The notes: generated from the sequence alone by a model not told the origin. Counted from the stretch's first letter, positions 23,214-31,665 are shown. The stretch is 34,332 bases of DNA from Firmicutes bacterium UBA2530 (GCA_002340985.1 DDNC01000011.1:84397-118728), one strand, 5' to 3'. Numbers and translations: made by a program.

Positions 23214-24923
23214 ATGTACAGAGGAAAATATGAAATGTGGCTGGATAGCCCGTATGTGGAGGAGTCCTTAAAGGAAGAACTCAGAGGCATCGAGAAAAAC
23301 GATGCAGAGATTGAAGACAGATTTTTCAGAGAGCTGGAGTTCGGAACTGGGGGCATGAGAGGAAAAATAGGGGCAGGCTCCAATCGAATGAATATTGTGA
23401 CCGTTTCAAAGGCAACCCAGGGAATTTCGGATTACCTGAATGAAAAGTACAAGGATGAAATAAGTGTTGCCATAGCATACGATTCAAGAAATATGTCAAG
23501 GGAGTTTGCATCAAAAGCAGCAGAAGTATTTGCCGCAAACGGGATAGACGTTTACCTGTTTGAAAGCTTGAGACCTACGCCGGAGCTTTCATTTACTGTG
23601 AGACATTTTAAATGCAAGGCGGGAGTTGTTATTACAGCAAGCCATAATCCTCCGGAATATAACGGCTATAAAGTGTATGACTGCTTTGGGGGGCAGGTTG
23701 TTGCAGATGCGGATACAATAATTGAAAAAATAAGCAAGGTAAAATTAGAGAATATAAAGACAAACCCAGATAATAAAGACAAAAAGATACATATAGTAGG
23801 CAGTGATATTGATGAAATCTATATTGATGAGGTAACAAAGCTCAGCCTTAACAACGATGTTGACAAAGGCATAAATATAGTTTATACTCCGCTTCATGGA
23901 ACAGGCAACAAGCTTGTAAGAAAAGCTCTGAACAGATTAAATTACATAAATGTTCATACAGTAAGAGAGCAGGAGGAGCCGGATCCTCAATTTTCAACGG
24001 TTAAGTCACCTAATCCCGAGGAGATAAGCTCATTTGAAATAGCGATTAAAAAGGCAGAGGAATTAAATGCCGATATTATAATAGGAACAGATCCTGACTG
24101 CGACAGGGTGGGCCTCGTGGTAAAGGATTATGAAAATAAGTTTGTTCCGTTAAACGGCAATCAGACTGGTGCCTTGCTTCTGAACTATGTGCTGTCATCT
24201 ATGAGCATGAAGGGAAAAATTCCGTCAAATGCGGCAATTGTCAATACAATTGTAACAAGTGAAATAGGTAGGGACATTGCAGACAAGTATAACACAGTAA
24301 CCTTTGATACACTTACAGGCTTTAAATATATTGCGGAATTAATGCAGAAATTTGAAGACACAGGGGAATATAGCTTTTTATTTGGATATGAAGAAAGCTA
24401 TGGGTATCTGGCAGGAACATTTGTAAGAGATAAGGATGCGGTAATTGCATCTATGCTCATTTGTGAGATGACTGCATATTATAAGAAAAAAGGGAAAATA
24501 CTATTAGACATACTGGATGATATTTACAGTGAACATGGTTATTATGTTGAAGAAACTGTTTCACTGAGCTTTGCAGGAGTTGAGGGAATGAACAAGATGA
24601 AGGCCATTATGGAAAACTTCAGGGAAAATAAGCTCAGTTTGTTGGCAGGCAAAAGCATACCTTATGTGTATGATTATAAATTGGGAATAGCTTTGAATTT
24701 ATCGGATGGCAGTACTGAAAAGCTCGACTATCCAAAGTCAGATGTTTTGAAGTTTTCGCTTGAAGACGGTTCATGGTTCGTGCTCAGACCATCGGGTACA
24801 GAGCCTAAGTTAAAAGTATATTTTTCAACTAAAGGAGAAAACAAGGCAGAAGCAATTAATATTTTGGAGAATGCTAAAAAAGAGGTATTAAACTTAATCG
24901 ACCGTGTACAAGTTAACGCTTAA
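23214..24923 (+). CDS. pgcA: Alpha-phosphoglucomutase / phosphomannomutase
   Basis: The enzyme interconverts glucose-6-phosphate and glucose-1-phosphate, feeding GalU. The 569-residue length fits the PgcA type. Four active-site loops are visible: catalytic S143 in VVITASHNPPEYNGYK, Mg-binding GTDPDCDRVGLVV, sugar-binding FGYEESYGYLAG and phosphate-binding RPSGTEPKLKVYF. GGGGG at good spacing precedes the ATG, 12 bp after galU. The next gene, an SLH-bearing transglycosylase, starts 31 bp later, so the four genes from mreB on may share a transcript. Confidence 0.95.
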   Translation: MYRGKYEMWLDSPYVEESLKEELRGIEKNDAEIEDRFFRELEFGTGGMRGKIGAGSNRMNIVTVSKATQGISDYLNEKYKDEISVAIAYDSRNMSREFASKAAEVFAANGIDVYLFESLRPTPELSFTVRHFKCKAGVVITASHNPPEYNGYKVYDCFGGQVVADADTIIEKISKVKLENIKTNPDNKDKKIHIVGSDIDEIYIDEVTKLSLNNDVDKGINIVYTPLHGTGNKLVRKALNRLNYINVHTVREQEEPDPQFSTVKSPNPEEISSFEIAIKKAEELNADIIIGTDPDCDRVGLVVKDYENKFVPLNGNQTGALLLNYVLSSMSMKGKIPSNAAIVNTIVTSEIGRDIADKYNTVTFDTLTGFKYIAELMQKFEDTGEYSFLFGYEESYGYLAGTFVRDKDAVIASMLICEMTAYYKKKGKILLDILDDIYSEHGYYVEETVSLSFAGVEGMNKMKAIMENFRENKLSLLAGKSIPYVYDYKLGIALNLSDGSTEKLDYPKSDVLKFSLEDGSWFVLRPSGTEPKLKVYFSTKGENKAEAINILENAKKEVLNLIDRVQVNA

Positions 24924-24954
24924 TGGTCGAAATCTGAAATTGGAGGCTGTAAAT

Positions 24955-26430
24955 ATGAAATTAATGAACAATACATCCCGCAAAGTTATAGCGGTAGTAT
25001 TCATTTTTATATTTACATTTAACACACTTGCGTATGCAGGCTACAATCCTTCCCGCGAGGAAGTTGAGGATATGATTGACGAGGTTGCCGCTAAAAGAGC
25101 AATTCCGTCGGTAATACTGAAGTCCATAGCAAGAGTGGAATCAGTTTACGAGCATTTCAATTCTGATGGCAGCCCTAAAATAAGCGGCAGCAGCATAGGA
25201 TTGATGCAGGTAAACAACATACAGGGCGGATATGATTCAGGAAAGCTTAAATACGATATTTTATACAACATTGAGGCAGGCGCAGACGTATTGCTTAATA
25301 AATGGAGCATGAGCTCATATCAGAGTGTATCATGCGTGGGAAACATGGATCCTGATGTTTTGGAAAACTGGTATTTTGCTCTATGGGCATACAATGGATG
25401 GGCTCAGAGCAATAATCCGCACATGTTGTCATCCTACGGCAAAAGATACACTTACCAGCAGCTCATATATAACATTGCTGAGAGGGAATATGGACAGAAA
25501 ATCAACAATATAGACATTTCATATCTACCCCAGTCCGGAAAACCAAGCAGGTCGCTGGTAGTTCCTACGCCGTCGTATACAAACAGCGGAAATATCGTTC
25601 TTTACGAAAAGGGAGACTATGTCAGGACTGACGGTGTAAGAAATGAATATCAGCTGAGGGACGTTCCGGCAGGCAGCTATATCCACGAGCTGGAAGTGAA
25701 TCAGCTTGGTACTATAACTGATGGTCCCGTGCTTAAAAACGGCTACTATTGGTATAAAGTATATGTGGATGAAAAAAGAGAAGGATGGATTGAGAGAAAC
25801 TGGCTCTTAAGAACCGGAGACATTGAATATGGGAGGTATGTGTTTGACGATATAGCATTCCATTGGTCAAGAAAGGTTGTTATGAAGCTTTACAACGATG
25901 GATTAATAAGCGAATCAGCAGCATTTTATCCTGACAATATAGCTACAAAGGAGGAGTTTCTGGTTTTTCTGAGCAAGGCAATTGAGAAAAACGGAAATAA
26001 ACTCCCGATTTCTGAAGACAGCATCGATACCGTTTCAATTGATGAGGGCGTGTTGCCATTTTCGGATGCCGGAAATATACATTCATGGGCAGTGAGCTAC
26101 ATCAATCATGTAAATGCATTAGGCCTTCTGAAAGACTATAATGGCGAGCTTAAACCTCAGGATAAGCTGACGAGAATAGAAGCTTCAAATATAATAGAAA
26201 ATATATTTGGTGAGAATAAAGCATATGCTAATATTGATATAAAGACGATATTCTCAGATTTATCGCAGCTGAATGATGAAGGTGTTAAAGCCGTTAAGTC
26301 AGTATACACCAACGGTATAATGGCAGGCAAGAGAGCAGGTAGCTTCTGTCCGGATGAATATCTGACAAGAGCAGAGGCAGCAGCCATAATGGTGAAAATC
26401 AATGAAAAATTAGGAAGCATTACAAATTAA
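24955..26430 (+). CDS. Secreted lytic transglycosylase with SH3-like and three SLH domains
   Basis: The 491-residue protein starts with a signal peptide (KVIAVVFIFIFTFNTLAYAG, cut near A28). A transglycosylase-SLT domain spans about 35-185, with E62 in SIARVESVYEHF as the likely catalytic acid and the SSIGLMQVN motif. A bacterial SH3-like segment (about 213-288, ending EGWIERNWLLR) follows. Three SLH repeats lie at about 298-343, 368-414 and 433-483 and should fasten it to pyruvylated secondary wall polymer. I chose the ATG at 24955 after GGAGG (8 nt). An S-layer-anchored wall hydrolase, it fits a role in wall turnover beside shape and UDP-glucose genes. The domain combination is not one I know from a named protein. 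Confidence 0.9.
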   Translation: MKLMNNTSRKVIAVVFIFIFTFNTLAYAGYNPSREEVEDMIDEVAAKRAIPSVILKSIARVESVYEHFNSDGSPKISGSSIGLMQVNNIQGGYDSGKLKYDILYNIEAGADVLLNKWSMSSYQSVSCVGNMDPDVLENWYFALWAYNGWAQSNNPHMLSSYGKRYTYQQLIYNIAEREYGQKINNIDISYLPQSGKPSRSLVVPTPSYTNSGNIVLYEKGDYVRTDGVRNEYQLRDVPAGSYIHELEVNQLGTITDGPVLKNGYYWYKVYVDEKREGWIERNWLLRTGDIEYGRYVFDDIAFHWSRKVVMKLYNDGLISESAAFYPDNIATKEEFLVFLSKAIEKNGNKLPISEDSIDTVSIDEGVLPFSDAGNIHSWAVSYINHVNALGLLKDYNGELKPQDKLTRIEASNIIENIFGENKAYANIDIKTIFSDLSQLNDEGVKAVKSVYTNGIMAGKRAGSFCPDEYLTRAEAAAIMVKINEKLGSITN

Positions 26431-26435
26431 AATAA

Positions 26436-26478
26436 AACACGCAAAAATACCGGAATTTTTCCGGTATTTTTGCGTGTT
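26436..26478. terminator. Perfect 20-bp hairpin between convergent wall-hydrolase genes
   Basis: Arms 26436-26455 and 26459-26478 (AACACGCAAAAATACCGGAA and its complement), loop TTT. The right arm overlaps the stop codon of the M23 gene on the other strand. T content is inside the arms rather than after them on either strand, but its place between convergent genes supports a terminator. Confidence 0.7.
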
Positions 26479-27523
26479 ACGGATTTTTTGACGTTCTTTC
26501 AGGAGTGTTGTGAAATCTTATATCATATACTCGTTCAAATTCTTTAGTTTCCTTGTTGTACAAGGTCTGAGAGCCGTTTCTGTGCAAAAGTTTCACGATT
26601 TTGTATACATCAATCCATATTTCAGCGAGAGCTTCTTTTTGGGATTCATCAAAAATCAGCTGCATACCAAAATGAAGATGAGGAGTGTCAATATTGTTGG
26701 AATTTTCTTTAGTGCTGTAGCCTGTCATCCCAAGATACCCGATGACATCCCCGGCATATACAATGTCTCCCTCTTTTATAGTCTTAACATACGGATGGTC
26801 TTTGCGCAGATGAGCGTAATAATAATATCTCTTGTTATCAAGGCTTCTTATTCCCAGTCTCCATCCCCCGTACTGATTCCAGCCTAATGCTTCGACACGT
26901 CCTGTTTCAACGGCTACTATGGGTGCGCCCACAGAGCCTAACAGGTCATTCCCAAGATGGACTCTTTTGAAACCGTAGCTTCTTGAATTACCAAAGTCAT
27001 CATAGTGACCGTAGCTGTAGCCGGCAGCTATGGGTGAAAAAACCTTCAATCCGTATTTTTTAACCCATACCTTCTTTTCGGGATCGATTTCATCCTTAAC
27101 CTGAATTTCATAAGGACCCACGAAATTTCCCAGCACAGCTGAATACGCTTCATAGTAATATCCGTAGTGCTTTAAATCCTTTGTAAGTTCCTCAATGCTC
27201 ATGCCGCTTTTCAGTTTGCCTATGAAGTTATCCATGTCTTTTGAGTTGTATCTCTTGAAATCTCCTCCGTACCTGGTGCCAAGATACGCCAGTATTTCAA
27301 CCCAATTGAGTTTTATATCCTCATCGATGCTGTTTATATCCGCTTTCAAGGCCTTATCCATGGCCTCATAGGATACTCTGAAATCAACCCACTTTATAAA
27401 ATCCTTTTCACCTTCAACAGATACAGCAGGAGGTTTGAGCGTAACAAAAGCCGCAGCAATTCCTGCCGCAGCAAAAATCACGGTAAATATTATCAATGTT
27501 TTGTACTTAATTTTTATAATCAT
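26477..27523 (-). CDS. Membrane-anchored M23 (LytM-type) metallopeptidase
   Basis: The 348-residue protein has an N-terminal membrane anchor (about 8-28), a 130-residue helical region without a recognised domain, and a C-terminal M23 peptidase domain that hydrolyses peptide cross-links in peptidoglycan. All five key residues are present: Zn ligands H189, D193 (HLGND) and H284, and H238 (YYYAHLR) and H282 (HLHFG). It should therefore be active, unlike the SpoIIQ-type protein at 33319. The ATG at 27523 follows GCAGG at 6 nt; a TTG two codons earlier is an alternative. It converges on the SLH-transglycosylase gene. Confidence 0.88.
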   Translation of the reverse strand: MIIKIKYKTLIIFTVIFAAAGIAAAFVTLKPPAVSVEGEKDFIKWVDFRVSYEAMDKALKADINSIDEDIKLNWVEILAYLGTRYGGDFKRYNSKDMDNFIGKLKSGMSIEELTKDLKHYGYYYEAYSAVLGNFVGPYEIQVKDEIDPEKKVWVKKYGLKVFSPIAAGYSYGHYDDFGNSRSYGFKRVHLGNDLLGSVGAPIVAVETGRVEALGWNQYGGWRLGIRSLDNKRYYYYAHLRKDHPYVKTIKEGDIVYAGDVIGYLGMTGYSTKENSNNIDTPHLHFGMQLIFDESQKEALAEIWIDVYKIVKLLHRNGSQTLYNKETKEFERVYDIRFHNTPERTSKNP

Positions 27524-27557
27524 ATGCAACCTGCTAAATAAATTTATTGTGGAACGT

Positions 27558-27578
27558 TCATATAATAAATTTATATGA
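27558..27578. promoter_or_regulatory. Inverted repeat TCATATAA-N5-TTATATGA
   Basis: A perfect 8-bp inverted repeat lies 34 bp upstream of the M23 gene, in its likely promoter. A third TTATATGA occurs at 27590-27597. It could be an operator, though the AT-rich setting makes chance occurrence plausible. The rest of 27579-27744 shows nothing distinct. Confidence 0.3.
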
Positions 27579-27744
27579 TTTAAAATACCTTTATATGAGT
27601 AATATAAAAAGTGAAAGAGAATGACCTTATCGTCAACCTGACTGAGAAAAATATATCGCTAAATATAATTGTAAAATGTAAGATTATGTGATAGTATTAA
27701 TTGATTTATTGCGATTAAAGGTACATAGGGAGGACAAGTATAAG

Positions 27745-28527
27745 TTGAAATTTTGTTCATTATACAGTGGAAGCAGCGGAAACTGCCAGTACATAAAGAC
27801 TGACAATGCAACAATACTTATTGATGCAGGACTAAGCGGCAAGAAAATACAGCAGGAGATTGTAAATATCGGAGAAGATCCCAAAAAAATAGATGCCATA
27901 TTTATAACTCATGAGCATATTGACCATGTTCAGGGTGCCGGAATTATGTCAAGAAGACTCAATGTACCTATATATGCAAACAGAGAAACATGGGAAGCCA
28001 TGAGCGCGGTCATAGGAGATATAAAGACTGAAAATATAAAAATATTCGACGACTGTGCTGAAATTGGAGACCTTACCATAATTCCATTTGACATATCACA
28101 TGATTCAGCCCATCCTGTAGGATACAACGTATTTTGTAAAAACAAAAAAATAAGCTTGGTCACGGATACGGGCTGTGTAAATGATTTGATAATAAGCAGC
28201 ATAATGGATTCAGATATTCTGCTCATCGAATCAAACCATGATGAAGATATGGTTCTTATTGGTCCATATCCATGGCCGTTAAAGAGAAGGGTTTTGGGGG
28301 AATACGGACATATGTCCAATGATACTGCCGGGGAACTGATTTCAAAGGTCATAAAAAAAGGAAAAGAAATTGTGTTTTTGGGGCATTTGAGTAAGGAAAA
28401 TAATTTTCCACAGTTGGCTTACAAGACAGTGGAAAATATATTAAAAGAAAATTCAATTGAGGTTAATCCGGGAGTTTGCTTAGAAATGACATACAGAGAC
28501 AGAGCAAGCAAATTCTATGAAATATAG
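27745..28527 (+). CDS. walJ: Metallo-beta-lactamase-fold protein, WalJ/YycJ family
   Basis: The 260-residue protein has FCSLYSGSSGNCQYIKT at the N-terminus and the Zn-binding motif THEHIDHVQGAGI, then DISHDSAHPVGY, VTDTGCVN and LIESNHDEDM, as in WalJ. WalJ sits in the walRK locus of Bacillus and is thought to act on DNA or RNA; the reaction is unsettled. Here walR and walK are absent. I chose TTG at 27745, which gives the family's normal N-terminus; GGGAGG lies 11 nt upstream, slightly far. A CxxH/CxxC gene follows after 8 bp. Confidence 0.88.
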   Translation: MKFCSLYSGSSGNCQYIKTDNATILIDAGLSGKKIQQEIVNIGEDPKKIDAIFITHEHIDHVQGAGIMSRRLNVPIYANRETWEAMSAVIGDIKTENIKIFDDCAEIGDLTIIPFDISHDSAHPVGYNVFCKNKKISLVTDTGCVNDLIISSIMDSDILLIESNHDEDMVLIGPYPWPLKRRVLGEYGHMSNDTAGELISKVIKKGKEIVFLGHLSKENNFPQLAYKTVENILKENSIEVNPGVCLEMTYRDRASKFYEI

Positions 28528-28535
28528 GTGAAAAT

Positions 28536-28694
28536 ATGGAAACAGAAAAAGTAATACGTGCATGCAGGCTGCACATTGAAATGGCTATTGATGATTTCGT
28601 AAATGAAGAGGAGTCCGCTCCTGAAATAATTAAGGTTCAAAATGGAAAATGCAGCTATTGTGTAGAAGAAGCTGAATATGAAATAAAAAAATAG
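28536..28694 (+). CDS. CxxH/CxxC small protein (YyzF-like)
   Basis: This 52-residue gene is easily missed. It starts at ATG 28536, 5 nt after GGTG, 8 bp after walJ. The product has C10-R-L-H13 and C39-S-Y-C42, which fits the CxxH/CxxC family of small Firmicute proteins, and the spacer AIDDFVNEEESAPEI matches their pattern. The four residues probably bind one zinc. In Bacillus the homologue yyzF also lies close to the walJ region, so the pairing is conserved. Function unknown. Confidence 0.8.
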   Translation: METEKVIRACRLHIEMAIDDFVNEEESAPEIIKVQNGKCSYCVEEAEYEIKK

Positions 28695-28713
28695 TAAATT
28701 GTTAAAAAAGTGC

Positions 28714-28742
28714 TTGTATTAGAATAATCATGGTGCTATAAT
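28714..28742 (+). promoter_or_regulatory. Promoter of rpsF-ssb-rpsR
   Basis: TTGTAT (28714-28719), 17 bp, TATAAT (28737-28742). Confidence 0.75.
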
Positions 28743-28754
28743 ATATTAGCTATC

Positions 28755-28780
28755 CTTGCTCCTGGGATCAGGAGCCGAAG
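28755..28780 (+). promoter_or_regulatory. S6:S18-type ribosomal leader
   Basis: CTCCTG (28759-28764) pairs with CAGGAG (28769-28774), loop GGAT, then an unpaired CCG (28775-28777) before AAG that pairs with CTT (28755-28757). A hairpin with a bulged CCG just before rpsF is the known S6:S18 autoregulatory element, where the complex of the two proteins represses its own mRNA. Confidence 0.7.
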
Positions 28781-28800
28781 TCCAAAGGGAGGTGACTCAG

Positions 28801-29088
28801 ATGAGAAAATACGAAGCAGCTTTAATCTTACTTTCTAATTTAGAAGAAGATGTAAGAAACGCAGAAATTGAAAAAGTAAAAAATATAATAACTGACAGAC
28901 AGGGAACAATCGAGAAGGTTAATGAGTGGGGTCAGAGAAGACTTGCTTATGAAATCGAGAAGAAAAGAGAAGGTTATTATGTATTTATCGACTTTACTGC
29001 AGGCTCAGATGCTGTTGATGAAATAGACAGAATCTGTAAAATCAGCGACAACGTAGTTAGACATATGATTACAGTAGAAGAAGAATAA
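28801..29088 (+). CDS. rpsF: Ribosomal protein S6
   Basis: The 95-residue protein with MRKYEAALILLSNLEED, VNEWGQRRLAYEIEKKREGYYVFIDF-type sequence and NVVRHMITVEEE end is S6 of the 30S subunit, partner of S18. The ATG at 28801 follows GGGAGG; in-frame upstream ATG codons lie in the leader and are not used. First gene of a three-gene operon. Confidence 0.98.
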   Translation: MRKYEAALILLSNLEEDVRNAEIEKVKNIITDRQGTIEKVNEWGQRRLAYEIEKKREGYYVFIDFTAGSDAVDEIDRICKISDNVVRHMITVEEE

Positions 29089-29107
29089 ATAAAAAAGAGG
29101 GAAAAGT

Positions 29108-29569
29108 ATGAATAGTGTTGTATTAATTGGAAGATTAGCCAGAGATCCGGAGCTGAAATTCATACCGTCCACAGGTATGGCTGTTGCAAGATTTACCTTA
29201 GCAGTAGATAGAGAAATGTCACGAGATAAGAAACAAGAAGCGACATCTCAAGGAAAACAGACAGCGGATTTTATAGGTATAACAGTATTTGGAAAGCAGG
29301 CTGAAAACTGTGCAAACTACCTTGCAAAAGGAAGTCAGTGCGCAATTCACGGCAGAGTATCCACAGGAAGTTATACTACACAGACAGGCGAAAAGAGATA
29401 TACAACAGATATTGTAGCAGACAGAGTAGAGTTTATTGGCAGTGGAAAAGGCCAGATATCACCGCAGCAAGGAAGACCGGTTCAGCCAGATAGCAGCTTT
29501 TTCGGTGATTTCCCGGATGAAGACAATGACATTTTCCAACCGGTAGATGATGAAGACATCCCGTTTTAA
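29108..29569 (+). CDS. ssb: Single-stranded DNA-binding protein
   Basis: The 153-residue protein has the OB fold (NSVVLIGRLARDPELKF, VARFTLAVDR, FIGITVFGKQAENCANYLAKGSQ) in residues 1-110, a Gln/Pro-rich flexible linker and the acidic tip DDEDIPF, which docks replication and repair proteins. Conserved position between rpsF and rpsR. Confidence 0.98.
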   Translation: MNSVVLIGRLARDPELKFIPSTGMAVARFTLAVDREMSRDKKQEATSQGKQTADFIGITVFGKQAENCANYLAKGSQCAIHGRVSTGSYTTQTGEKRYTTDIVADRVEFIGSGKGQISPQQGRPVQPDSSFFGDFPDEDNDIFQPVDDEDIPF

Positions 29570-29618
29570 AAAATAGACGAAAATAATTAGTTAATTAGTC
29601 GGAAGGAGGAAATATCAA

Positions 29619-29888
29619 GTGAGTTCAAGACAAGGTATGGACAGAGGCGACAAGAACGAAAGAATGAACCAAAAAAGAAGACCCCGTAAAAAAGTATGCC
29701 AATTCTGCCAGGAAAAGACTACACATATAGATTATAAGGACCTCGCAAAGTTGAAAAAATATACAACTGAAAGAGGTAAAATATTACCAAGAAGAATTAC
29801 AGGTGCTTGTGCGAAGCATCAGAGAATGGTAACTAGAGCAATAAAGAGAGCACGTGCAATAGCATTGCTACCATACGTAGCAGAATAG
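29619..29888 (+). CDS. rpsR: Ribosomal protein S18
   Basis: The 89-residue basic protein reads RRPRKKVCQFC, DYKDLAKLKKYTTERGKILPRRITG and HQRMVTRAIKRARAIALLPYV, as expected for S18. It starts with GTG at 29619, 9 nt after GGAGG. CQFC with the later C forms a zinc-ribbon-like remnant seen in some S18 proteins. Last gene of the operon. Confidence 0.97.
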   Translation: MSSRQGMDRGDKNERMNQKRRPRKKVCQFCQEKTTHIDYKDLAKLKKYTTERGKILPRRITGACAKHQRMVTRAIKRARAIALLPYVAE

Positions 29889-29896
29889 GAAAAATT

Positions 29897-29931
29897 AGAT
29901 GTTACACTGATATCAGTGCAGCATCTTTTTT
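29897..29931 (+). terminator. Terminator of the rpsF-ssb-rpsR operon
   Basis: AGATG/CATCT outer stem, perfect palindrome CACTGATATCAGTG inside, then TTTTTT. Confidence 0.9.
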
Positions 29932-29948
29932 ATTTGTTTATTCTTAAA

Positions 29949-30755
29949 TTATTCGGAGATTCTAACCTGAATTTCTGTTAAGAATTCTTCCTTAAGCATA
30001 GTATCGCGATTATCAATGTGATACAGCTCAAAGGGGTCGTCTAAAATATGGTATCCTTTTTCTTCGATATATGAAAGGGTTTCTTTAATCCGGTCAGTGC
30101 TTTGACTGTAGCCGCCACGATAGAAAAAAGAGAGATACTGACCTGCCGGTAAAATGAAATCATATTCTCTTGTTTTTTTCTCAAGAATAAAAAATATATA
30201 GCGGAACACTCCGGTTATCCCCTTGTTTAAATCTTCTGTTGATAATGATGCACCGATGGATTGATTGCCTATATCATATATTTTATTTTCATGCTTGCTG
30301 TGCAGTTTTTTTATGGCAAAGTCCATTTCTTCATCTCTTGTTATGTTTGTGCTCAATCTGAGGCATATGCGGTCAGGAAAGGTTTTAACCGTAAAGATGC
30401 CTGTGGGAATTTGAAAAGACTCCAATAATGCGTTCATGCGGGAGCGTATGATTTGTTCCGTTGCACGAAGTCTTTTGAACTGATTTTGTATCCACTCCTG
30501 CTCTTCCTGCAGCAAGTTTAAAGTGTTGTCTATGCTTTGATGAGACAGATAACTTTTGATCTGCTCCATGGAGAAATTCAGCTGTCTCAAATCACGTATT
30601 ATATTAAGCTTATATATATCCTTAAGGCTGTACAACCGGTAGCCGTTTTCGCCTCTTCGGGGTTTCAATACTCCTATTTTTTCGTAATAGCGGAGTGAAT
30701 CAACTCCAATACCATATAGGGTTGAAATCTCACCTATTTTATAATAATCTTTCAA
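29949..30755 (-). CDS. MerR-family regulator with GyrI-like effector domain (BmrR type)
   Basis: The 268-residue protein has the MerR winged helix at 1-75 (YKIGEISTLYGIGVDSLRYYEKIGVLKP, RLYSLKDIYKLNIIRDLR), a coiled coil (about 78-115) and an effector-binding domain (125-268; LPAGQYLSFFYRGGYSQ, EELYHIDNRDT-like end). BmrR-type proteins sense bulky organic cations or drugs and activate a divergent or nearby pump. It starts with TTG at 30755, 9 nt after GGAAGG. The divergent YitT gene is the likely target: a 19-bp-spacer promoter with an inverted repeat lies between them. Confidence 0.9.
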   Translation of the reverse strand: MKDYYKIGEISTLYGIGVDSLRYYEKIGVLKPRRGENGYRLYSLKDIYKLNIIRDLRQLNFSMEQIKSYLSHQSIDNTLNLLQEEQEWIQNQFKRLRATEQIIRSRMNALLESFQIPTGIFTVKTFPDRICLRLSTNITRDEEMDFAIKKLHSKHENKIYDIGNQSIGASLSTEDLNKGITGVFRYIFFILEKKTREYDFILPAGQYLSFFYRGGYSQSTDRIKETLSYIEEKGYHILDDPFELYHIDNRDTMLKEEFLTEIQVRISE

Positions 30756-30788
30756 AGCATTATACCTTCCTTTTATATTTCTTGTAAA

Positions 30789-30826
30789 ATAATACTTGAC
30801 ATTAGTATTATACCAGGGTTTAGAAT
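30789..30826 (+). promoter_or_regulatory. MerR-type promoter with 19-bp spacer and inverted repeat
   Basis: TTGACA (30796-30801), 19 bp, TAGAAT (30821-30826). The over-long spacer is the mark of MerR-regulated promoters. A perfect inverted repeat ATAATACT-N7-AGTATTAT (30789-30811) covers the -35 and the first half of the spacer. Confidence 0.7.
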
Positions 30827-30949
30827 TAAAATATAGGTAATTTTGAACAAAAAAATATAATACAGAAAGGATTTATTATTATGCTTTTCAAAATTGAACA
30901 TTTTAACTCAGTAAAAGGGACTTGAAAATCTGCTTACCTCAGAAAAATT

Positions 30950-31630
30950 TTGGGAATAGTAGCAGGTACTGCTATTGTATCCTTTGGTATTCATAACATT
31001 CATCAACAAGCAGATATTACCGAAGGCGGCGTATTAGGTATGATATTGCTGCTTAGTCACTGGTTTAATATATCACCAGCTGTACTATCACCTGTACTTG
31101 ACATACTTTGCTATGTCTTGGCATTCAGGTATATAAGCAGGGATTTTATTAAACTGTCAATTATAGCTACCATTAGTTTTGCGGGGTTTTTAAAATTATG
31201 GGGCATGTTGCCTCTGCGGCTACCCGGTCTGCTACTTCACCCTCTGATTGCTGCACTTGCAGGAGGAGCACTTGTGGGCATCGGTGTAGGAATGGTCATA
31301 AGGCAGGGAGGGTCCTGCGGAGGAGATGATGCGCTGGCGCTTTCTATTTCAAAGACCTTTAAATGGCGAACAGCACATGCATATCTCTGTACTGACATTA
31401 TAGTACTGTTGCTTTCTCTTTCGTATATTCCGTTCCAACGCATTGCTTTTTCTATGATTACAGTTACGGTATCATCATTTTTGGTTGATTTTGTACAAAA
31501 TGCAGGGCGCAGGGAAAAACTTGAAACTACTATGAAAAACATTTCTGACAGAAATTCAGAAGCCTACGAAAAATCAGAGAATAAACGCAAGGTTAATGTG
31601 TACGCTCATCAAGAAAATGGATCCTATTAA
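30950..31630 (+). CDS. YitT/YczE-family membrane protein, interrupted by a TGA near its 5' end
   Basis: The protein has about five helices and the family's motifs NIHQQADITEGGVLGMILLL and RQGGSCGGDDALALSISK. YitT proteins are of unknown function; this one lacks the C-terminal DUF2179 domain of longer members. The natural start appears to be ATG 30881, 10 nt after AGAAAGG, in the same frame, but codon 15 is TGA (30923-30925). Beyond it KSAYLRKILGIVAG reads on as a typical family N-terminus. The only start codon left is TTG at 30950, without a ribosome site and at the edge of helix 1. Thus either expression is reduced, the gene is dying, or a sequencing error exists. The MerR-type promoter upstream suggests induction by an organic compound. 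Confidence 0.75.
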   Translation: MGIVAGTAIVSFGIHNIHQQADITEGGVLGMILLLSHWFNISPAVLSPVLDILCYVLAFRYISRDFIKLSIIATISFAGFLKLWGMLPLRLPGLLLHPLIAALAGGALVGIGVGMVIRQGGSCGGDDALALSISKTFKWRTAHAYLCTDIIVLLLSLSYIPFQRIAFSMITVTVSSFLVDFVQNAGRREKLETTMKNISDRNSEAYEKSENKRKVNVYAHQENGSY

Positions 31631-31665
31631 AATAATTTGATTTTATTATTATAGATTATAAAAAT

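Noticed and set aside
30923..30925. TGA in the YitT gene as a selenocysteine codon
   Set aside because: No SECIS-like hairpin is evident and the position is a variable N-terminus, not a redox site.
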